From: Alopecurus myosuroides
Taxonomy: Eukaryota > Streptophyta > Magnoliopsida > Poales > Poaceae
Assembly (NCBI GenBank): GCA_028641055.1
Contig: CM054060.1
Span: 244,038,540 to 244,102,539, forward strand
Direction of reading: 5' to 3'
Length of the DNA stretch: 64,000 bases
In this document: positions 57,201 to 64,000 of the stretch, piece after piece
Numbering within the stretch: position 1 is the stretch's first letter
Layout: each line of letters starts with the position of its first letter
Program-made: the position numbers and the translations under genes
Notes under the pieces: model-generated
Told to the model about the DNA's origin: nothing
The model's database searches: none
Seen by the model: only the letters and a program-made list of their open reading frames with translations

Positions 57201-57506
57201 GAATGGCCCCCTTGCCCTACATATACTGCCTCCCAGCCCCCCTTCCCTCTGTTTTTGTTTTTTCTTGGAGGAGTGAGAGATGTGGGTGCTAGTGTGTGTT
57301 CTTTTACTATGCACACGAGGTGTTCGACGAAATAACCGAGCCACACATAAGCTCGCAGAAAATGGTATCTTCGACTGAGGTTAGCAAACTTATCTTTTTC
57401 ATCTGTAATTGATACAAAAAAGTTATATTTATCGATGTACTGTGGTCATTTCTCTATTCAAGATGTTATTGTAATGTTTTTTGATAAAATTGATTATACG
57501 ATGCAG

Positions 57507-60500
57507 ATGGATGCACGGCAGTGATGGATGTACGGTGGCCGACGCACTTCCGAGTATATGGCAGGCTTGAATGAATTTCTCGCTCTAGCTCAGGCGAACA
57601 AAGATAATGGCTTGATGTGTTGCCCATGTGTTGATTGTCGGAACATCAGGAAGCACTCTTCCTCGAGAGTCCTTCACGGCCACCTACTTCGGAGAGGTTT
57701 CATGCCCAGCTATAATTGCTGGACCAAGCATGGAGAAAGAGGGGTTGTGATGGAAGACAATGAAGAAGAAGAAGAAGATGATCCTTTGTTCCCTGAATAT
57801 GGTGATACTGCAATGGAAGACATGCAGAAGAAGGAGGTGATCAAGAACGGGCATCAGAAGAGCCCGATGATGATCTTGGCCGAGTTATTGCTGATGCAAG
57901 GGAAGACTGTGAAAGTGAATTGGAGAGGTTGAAGCTGGATAACATGTTACAGGATCACAAAAAGTTGTTGTACCCAAATTGCGAAGATGGCAGCACAAAG
58001 CTCGGTACCACACTGGAGTTGCTGAAATGGAAGGTACAGAACGGTGTGACTGACAAGGAATTTGAGAGTTTACTTCAACTAATGAAGCCGAACCTTCCAA
58101 AGGATAACGATTTGCCTGAGAGTACGTACGAAGCAAAGAAAGCTCTCTGCCCTCTAGGATTAGATGTGCAGAAGATACATGCATGCATTAATGACTGCAT
58201 CCTCTACCGCAATGAGAAGTACGAGAATTTGGATGAATGTCCGATATGCACTGTACTTCAGTATAAGATCAGACCAGATGACCCTGGTGATGTTGACGGT
58301 GAGCCCCCTCGTAAGAGGGTTCCTGCAAAGGTGATGTGGTATGCTCCTATAATACCACGGTTGAAACGTTTGTTCAGAAATAAAGAGCATGCCAAACTTT
58401 TGCGATGGCACATGGAAGATCGTAAGAAAGATGAGATGTTGTGACACCCCGCTGATGGATCGCAGTGGAGAAAGATCGAGAGAGACTTCCTGGAATTTAC
58501 AGGAGAGGCAAGAAACTTATGGTTTGGTCTAAGTACAAATGTCTTTAATCCTTTTGGGGAGCAGAGCTGCAGTCATAGCACCTGGCTCGTGACTTTATGT
58601 ATCTACAACATTCCTCCTTGGTTGTGCATGAAGCGCAAGTTCATTATGATGCCAGTGCTCACCGAAGGCCCAAGGCAACCTGGCAACGACATTGATGTGT
58701 ATCTAATGCCATTAGTAGAAATACTCTTACAATTGTGGGGCAAACCAGGTGTACGTGTGTGGGATGAGAACGAACAAAAGCCATTTGACCTACAAGCATT
58801 GCGTTTCGTAACCATCAATGATTGTCCTGCTCTTAGTAACATTTCCGGACATACAAACAAGGGATACAATGCATGCACACACTGTTTAGATAAGACTGAT
58901 AGTGCTTATTTGTATAAATGTAAGAAGGTTGTATACCTAGTGCATCGTAGATTTCTTCCGATCAAGCATCCCGTAAGAAAGAAAGGAGGGAAGCATTTCA
59001 GAGGTGAGGTAGATACCCGGAAGAAGTCTGACCTCCGTAGTGGTAATGATGTATTCGATATGGTCAAGGACCTAAAAGTAATCTTTGGGAAGGGTGATGG
59101 CAACCAACCTGTTCCGAACGGCCCTAATAAGAGCGCACCCATGTGGAAGAAAAAATGTATATTTTGGGAGCTACCCTAATGGAAAGTGCTAGAGGTCCGC
59201 TCTTCAATCGACGTGATCCACGTGACAAAGAATCTCTGCGTCAACCTGCTATGCTTCCTGGGCGTGTATGGGAAGTCAAAAGATACACCAGAAGCATGGG
59301 AGGACCAGCAACGTATGAAAGACCCAAGCAACAAGCACACAGATACAGAGCGCCATTACTTAAGCAGCTACACTCTTACCAAAGCAGAGAAGGAAATATT
59401 TTTTGAAGTCCTTTACAGTATCAAGATTCCGTCTGGCTTCTCGTCGAATATAAAGGGGATAATAAACATGGCAGAGAAAAAATTCCAAAACCTGAAGTCT
59501 CATGACTGCCACGTGATTATGACGCAGTTGCTTCCGATTGCATTGAGAGGACTTCTACCGGAAAATGTTCGAGTACCCATTGTGAAGCTATGTGCATTCC
59601 TCAACGCAATATCTCAGAAGGTAATCGATCCAGAAAGTTTGGCAAGATTACAGAGAGATGTGTTCCAGTGTCTTGTTAGTTTTGAGTTGGTGTTCCCACC
59701 ATCCTTCTTCAACATTATGACTCATCTCCTTGTTCACCCATGTAAAGAGATTCATATTCTCGGTCCGGTATTTCTACACAATATGTTCCCCTTTGAGAGG
59801 TTCATGGGAGTCTTGAACAAATATGTTCATAACCGTGCTAGGACAGAAGGAAGCATCTCGAAGGGAAATGGAACAGAGGAGGTCATTGGGTTCTGTGTTG
59901 CTTTTAGTCCTGACCTTAAGACGATTGGTGTTCCTGAATCGCGGCATGAGGGGAGACAGGGGGGAAAGGAACGCTAGGAAAGAAAATAATGATACCCAGG
60001 GATGGGCATTCTTTCACTAAAGCACACTACACAGTTCTACAAAATTCCACCTTCGTGGCTCCGTATCTCGAGGAACACAAGAATATTGTACCCTCCACAA
60101 ACCCGGGGAAGGAGGACTCATGGATTAAACGCAAACACATGGAGACTTTCGGAAGTTGGTTGCAAACACATCTTATAAATGACACCACTGTTGAAGATCA
60201 GCTGTACATGTTGGCAGGGTCACCATCTTCGACTATTGGGAGTTTTCAAGGGTACGAGATAAATGTGTATACATTTTACACGATCGCTCACGCACCAACC
60301 AAAACAGTGGTGTCCGCTTTGATACAATAAACGAGAATGGAAAAAATTACACATACTATGGTTACATAGAAGAGATATGGGAACTTGACTATGGACCTTC
60401 TTTTAAGGTCCCTTTGTTCAAGTGCAAATGGGTCAACCTGAATAGAGAAGGGGTAAAGGTAGACCCGCTTTACGGAATGACAACAATGGATCTCACCAAT

Positions 60501-60638
60501 ATTGGTTACAATGACGAACCATTCGTCCTAGCCAATAATGTGGCTCAGATCTTCTATGCGAAGGACATGTCCTCCAGACGAAAAAAAGAAAAAATAAGCA
60601 AACAAATACATCATATGATGAGCCGAAGCGTCACATAG
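57507..60638 (+). pseudogene. CACTA transposase (En/Spm tnp2 type), decayed
   Basis: Domains in order: transposase-associated domain (57528-57800; WMYGGRRTSEYMAGLNEFL, CCPCVDCRN, HLLRRGFM, CWTKHGE), tnp2 catalytic region (about 57920-59200; DNDLPESTYEAKK, LGLDVQKIHACINDC, GYNACTHCLDKT), a DUF4218-like part (59400-59980; FPFERFMGVLNKYVHNRA), and a DUF4216-like part (60000-60640; FKCKWVNLNREGVKVDPLYG, EPFVLANNVAQIFY). This is the usual order of plant CACTA transposases. Stops lie at 57522, 58442 (probably CGA to TGA) and 59177; frame changes near 57826, about 59980 and about 60350. It is non-functional. No separate TNP1/TNPA-like gene is recognised downstream. Confidence 0.9.
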
Positions 60639-60916
60639 TTCTTTCAAGGAAAATAAACATCATGGGAATCGAGGATAAGACATACATGTCAGAAGATTGT
60701 AATAAGTTTGTAGAAATTCCACCCTTCAAAGTGAAAGCTGACCCAACCATCCCGTTAAATAATAAGATGCTCCATGGTTACGGCCGAAGCGATCATAAGC
60801 AAGGGACATAGCGTTCATGGACCATCTCTACACGAAGAAAATTCAGAAGACTAGATAGGGATGTTGTTGGTGATGTGTAATAATAAACGTGGAATACATG
60901 ACATAGTTCTGTTGAA

Positions 60917-61075
60917 AAAGTGTTCACAAAAACTTGCTATCTCCTTCTAACATTCTAGGGTTTCGGTTGAAAAGACAGGTGTTATGGCCAAACACATGAC
61001 ATAGTTTGTTATAATGAGCCCATATTGCACACAAACATGCATCTTGGAAGCACGGACAATGTTGACGAACGAGTT
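60917..61075 (-). other. Block related to the 672-bp repeat of the 4217-8376 CACTA element
   Basis: Read on the minus strand it matches the conserved part of each 672-bp unit: CGTCAACATTGTCCGTGC, AAGATGCATGTTTGTGTG, ACAAACTATG, CCGAAACCCT, GGAGATAGC and TTTTTGTGAACAC in the same order and spacing. In this element it lies downstream of the transposase, in inverse orientation to it. Confidence 0.75.
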
Positions 61076-61203
61076 GTGCCGCGTGGAGCGGGAGTTGTGC
61101 TGCGTGGCGCGGGAGTTGTGCCACGTGGACGCGTGGCGCGAGAGTTGTGCCGCGTGGCATGGGAGTTGTGACTCGTGCCATGGGAGTTGTGTCGCGTGGC
61201 CAG
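61068..61203. repeat. 21-bp minisatellite, ~6 copies
   Basis: GGGAGTTGTGCCGCGTGGCGC recurs with small changes; one copy carries a 9-bp insertion. On the minus strand it encodes a repeating PRHAAQL-type heptapeptide in an open frame, probably incidental. Confidence 0.85.
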
Positions 61204-61630
61204 GAGCGCGCGGTATAAACTGCCGTGCCTCGAGCGTCTTCTCCTCTCCACGCTGAAAGTGCATTTTCGATATCTCTGTGTTTTGTGTGTTTGTTAACAA
61301 CATAAAGGAGTTTTAATCGTGTATGCTATTTTGTTGAAAGGATGTCGGGGGGCTGCCCCCGAGTAGGGGTAAGGCAAGTGGTAAAGCGAAGGTCAAAGTG
61401 TTGTTGACCGAGTAGACGGCTACCCAGGTATCCACTACCCGATATGTTCTATTCGGTGATACTCACTGAAGCCAGGAGAAGATAACAAGGAAGATCAATA
61501 TTGTCCGAGTAAAGAACAAGTGGTCCGAGTAGATAAGCTGCAAGCCTACTCGGGCAAGAAGTCAATGGAGCCGTTCTGACGAGATTCCGCGTATCCCGCA
61601 GCCGTACAGGCGTGCGGTTCAACTTACTAG

Positions 61631-62150
61631 CACTACTACAGAAAAGATTATAGGAGGCGCATTTTTTTTATGCGAGGCGCATATGGAATGCGTCTCCAGC
61701 GCCAAGCCTCGCGTATTTGGGTTATGCGAGGCGCATTTCAAAATGCGCCTCCTATACCTGCTTATAGGAGGCGCATTTCAAAATGCGCTCCTATAACATA
61801 TAGGAGGTGCATTCATATGCATATAGCCTCCTATATATCCTCATATGCGCCTCCTATAGTTCCCAATATGCGCCTCCTATAACATTTTCGATTTTTTAAA
61901 TTTGCAGCTGCACATTCGAGAATACACATAAACAGGTATATAGATACACAAATACAGTACAACAGTTCAGAATTTCTAGAAACTAGAATCGCCATGAATA
62001 CCATCAACTTGAATCAATCGCGACATACATATATGGAAGTTCATTTATACGAAGTACATCACACAACACAAGTGTTTGTGTCTCCGATCGAATATAAGTT
62101 CACAATCACCGTTACAACTGCGACGACGTGATTATCCGCGCTACGACGTG
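61631..62150. mobile_element. CACTA-type insertion inside the second Tat LTR (right end degenerate)
   Basis: It starts CACTACTACAGAAAAGATTATAGG after TAG. The motif AGGAGGCGCATTT and its complement AAATGCGCCTCCTAT recur between 61645 and 61885. The LTR resumes near 62150 (CACAGTGAGGGTTGGCA) but no clear ...GTAGTG end or 3-bp duplication is visible, and a few LTR bases seem lost at the join. No coding region. Confidence 0.7.
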
Positions 62151-62797
62151 GACACAGTGAGGGTTGGCACCTGTCACGTCCTGTCACTGACAGAGGGGAC
62201 AGGACGTGTCGGGGGGCCTACTCTATGAGACTGACAGGGTGGACAGGTCCTGTCAGCCAGACGGCGCGGCGACTTCTCACACCCGCATCAGCGGGAACCC
62301 GGAAGCGTGTCCTGCGTGTCTCAGTGGAGTTGTCCCATCATAGTACCTTTTATTCTTTGTTTACTCGGCTGGGCACCAGTATATAAGGTTCCCAGCCCCC
62401 TCCTGCGCGAGGGACGTTGGCCCAGAGCGCATTTATTGCAAGAGCCAGCACTAGAGCTAGAGAGAGCAGCTGAGTGGCTACTCGGCTGAGAGGCAAAGTT
62501 GTACTGTGGCTACTCGGATAACATACATACAGAGAGACAGGAAGGAATAGGGGTATTACCTCCACACGAGGGCCCCGAACCTGGGTAGATTGTTGTGTTT
62601 GCAGTGTTCTTGAGCGCGGCTACTCGCCGTGCGATTCCTCCCCGGATACCTACAGCGTCCATCGGCCCCAAACCTTAAGCCATCCCATGGCATCTGTCTT
62701 TCCCATCCTACGACAGTTGGCGCCCACTGTGGGGCCAGCAGCGGCGCTGGATGGGGTTTATATTCGGACGGGACCTGTTTCTGCATCGGGGGAGCGC

Positions 62798-64000
62798 GTG
62801 GTATGTGGCCTTGTCCACAGATTCGGCTCCTTCGAATTCGTCACCGACAACGCCGGAGATTTCGGCGGCAGGCCCTTGCCTGCAGGCGGCTCGGTGCTCT
62901 CCTTCGGCGCGCACTTGGTCTACGTCGCCACCACCATCATCCGCGAGTTCCCGGAGGAGGTGCTCGTTGCGGATGATCCTTTTGCTGTACTCGTTGCCCG
63001 CGGGAAGCCAACCGGCTGCTCTGCGGACAACGTGGAGGTGATGATGACGGGCCCGGCTATCGATGCCGGGAAGGGCACGACCACTGCAGCTGAGGTAGTC
63101 GAGCCGGCTGCGAGGGTCCACAAGCCCTACGACATGCCCCGGAACATTCCGGGTTACGTGGATCCTTCCACGTCTGCGGCTATACCGGCTGCTCGTGGAG
63201 GCGCCACCGAGGAGCTGGGCATGCCACAGCCCACCGAAGCGGAACTCGTCGCATTGAGGGCGCAACTCGATCAGCAGCGTCAAGCGCTACTCGTCGAGTC
63301 CCAGGAGCTGGAGAAGGTTAGGCTTGAGCTCAACCTAGAACAAAATGAGTACAACATAGCACATGATTTTACTCCAGTTTCTAGGCTGCCTAGCAAGCTA
63401 GGTGCTATTCGCCGCAACTTAGGCGCTGAGCTAGACAGGAATGGTAGAGCTGCTAGTCTATCTGCTAGTTTGAACACTGCTGGTAGGCCCAAGTATAGCT
63501 CTCCTGCAAAAACCCTTAGGGCTGTAGAGGCAGTTTCTTCTGAGTTGCCGCATCTCACTGGTGATGCTCGCGCTAGGCAGCAAGATAGACTCATTGAGCT
63601 AGTGCTAGAAGCCGGGAGGCAGAATGAGGAGTTCCGGAAAGCCAATCCGGCTGCTGGTGCTTCCCATGTTATTCACTCGCATGGGGACAAGTCGGTGGAT
63701 CAGGCCTCATCGCCGCTTCCCGGCAGTGATAGGGCCCAGAGTGTGACCTCTGGGAGACACAAACCGATGCAGCTGTACAACCCGGCTGTCGCTGCAAAAC
63801 AGCACGCTGTAGAGCGGCAGCCTGGACAAAAACACAACTCTACAGGAGCAGGCTATCAAGCCACTAAATCTCACCGCTGGGGACAAGGAGGAAACCGAGA
63901 AGGAGCGTCTCGGCGTCATGCTGCCCAGCCAGTTCAGCAGAGGGTACAACCGCATGCAGCTGTGCAGCCGCAATCAGTGGTGATAGTAGCCAACCCGGTC
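62798..64000 (+). CDS. Tat-lineage gag, 5' part, open to the window edge
   Basis: The frame aligns codon by codon with gag of the first Tat element: VCGLVHRFGSFEFVTDN, PAGGSVLSFGAHLVYVATT, IREFPEEVLVADD, and later TPVSRLPSKLG and SSELPHLTGDARARQQ. No stop occurs from 62798 to 64000, unlike much of the first element's pol. The first in-frame ATG is at 63041, but similarity to the other copy begins upstream, so the true start is uncertain (it may be a non-ATG start, or the ATG has been lost). The central gag core (HFQLARGTK block) lies beyond the window. Small in-frame length differences from the first copy suggest the coding frame was maintained for a time. Confidence 0.7.
   Translation, partial: MVCGLVHRFGSFEFVTDNAGDFGGRPLPAGGSVLSFGAHLVYVATTIIREFPEEVLVADDPFAVLVARGKPTGCSADNVEVMMTGPAIDAGKGTTTAAEVVEPAARVHKPYDMPRNIPGYVDPSTSAAIPAARGGATEELGMPQPTEAELVALRAQLDQQRQALLVESQELEKVRLELNLEQNEYNIAHDFTPVSRLPSKLGAIRRNLGAELDRNGRAASLSASLNTAGRPKYSSPAKTLRAVEAVSSELPHLTGDARARQQDRLIELVLEAGRQNEEFRKANPAAGASHVIHSHGDKSVDQASSPLPGSDRAQSVTSGRHKPMQLYNPAVAAKQHAVERQPGQKHNSTGAGYQATKSHRWGQGGNREGASRRHAAQPVQQRVQPHAAVQPQSVVIVANPV

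Larger units (their letters stand above)
56948..61342 (+). mobile_element. CACTA element with decayed transposase, 5' end present
   Basis: The left terminus is CACTAGTGGAAACCACACC. Subterminal repeats GGGACCAATG and GGCATTGGTCCCGG follow, and then tnp2-type transposase remnants. No matching right terminus (GGTTTCCACTAGTG) is found before the Tat LTR at 61343, so the right end was either lost or displaced by the Tat insertion. The limit at 61342 is a minimum. Confidence 0.85.
61343..64000 (+). mobile_element. Second Tat-lineage gypsy element, 5' LTR and gag start (runs off the window)
   Basis: The LTR starts TGTCGGGGGGCTGCCCC at 61343 and ends ...CCTACGACA at 62715, related to but clearly diverged from the first Tat LTR. 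The primer site GTTGGCGCCCACTGTGGGGC is at 62716-62735. The LTR is interrupted by a CACTA-type insertion (61631 to about 62150). The TATA box is at 62380-62387. The 3' part lies outside the window. Confidence 0.9.

Noticed and set aside
1..64000. CRISPR arrays, operons or bacterial-type systems
   Set aside because: Introns, LTR elements, Helitrons and CACTA elements show this is plant nuclear DNA; no such arrays are present.

Overview
The window is nuclear DNA from a large-genome grass, most likely a pooid (wheat, barley, oat or ryegrass group). The grounds are deeply nested transposable elements, BARE/Angela-like Copia LTRs, CACTA elements with arrays of a CGCCGACGG-type subterminal motif, Stowaway-like MITEs and Helitrons, and very sparse host genes. 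The species cannot be fixed from sequence alone.

Only two convincing host genes are present. A three-exon gene on the minus strand (2818-3576) encodes a 163-residue four-helix membrane protein that looks CASP-like. A two-exon gene on the plus strand (54912-55309, TATA box at 54804) encodes a 101-residue secreted peptide with eight cysteines, of the EMBRYO SURROUNDING FACTOR 1/MEG type. A PB1-like fragment (11328-11690) and a duplicated gene-like fragment (33719 and 49919) are remnants.

Layout. 1-2040: a LINE split by a CACTA element at 418-1600. 2818-3576: CASP-like gene. 4217-8376: a complete non-autonomous CACTA element (TSD ATG) built around a 672-bp tandem repeat. 8652-10385: a GC-rich retroposon with a 12-bp target duplication. 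12.8-33.07 kb: a decayed Ty3/gypsy LTR pair, the left LTR split by a Copia dimer (13148-27510, TSD GGGTT) arranged LTR-internal-LTR-internal-LTR. One Copia unit has an intact 1313-codon gag-pol and the other is broken. Between the gypsy LTRs also lie a CACTA end, a truncated second Copia, and a further CACTA fragment carrying a 402-bp Helitron. 33.6-52.0 kb: a 2.2-kb segment present twice, flanking a Tat-lineage gypsy element; the left copy still has the empty insertion site. 54.8-56.4 kb: the peptide gene with a Helitron just behind it. 56.9-61.3 kb: a CACTA element with a decayed tnp2-type transposase. 61.3-64 kb: the start of a second Tat element, its LTR interrupted by another CACTA-type insertion.

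The most striking observation is inside the Tat element. Its sense gag-pol carries at least four stops and several frameshifts. On the opposite strand, five exons with canonical splice sites and matching phases give an unbroken 791-codon frame (48222 down to 45392) with a Transposase_28-like N-terminus and a TATA-like box upstream. Other notable items are the Copia dimer, 5S rRNA-like promoter boxes near the 3' ends of two CACTA elements, a short sequence shared by two unrelated-looking CACTA elements, and the empty/filled site pair. Boundaries marked approximate were set by eye; no alignments or searches were run.
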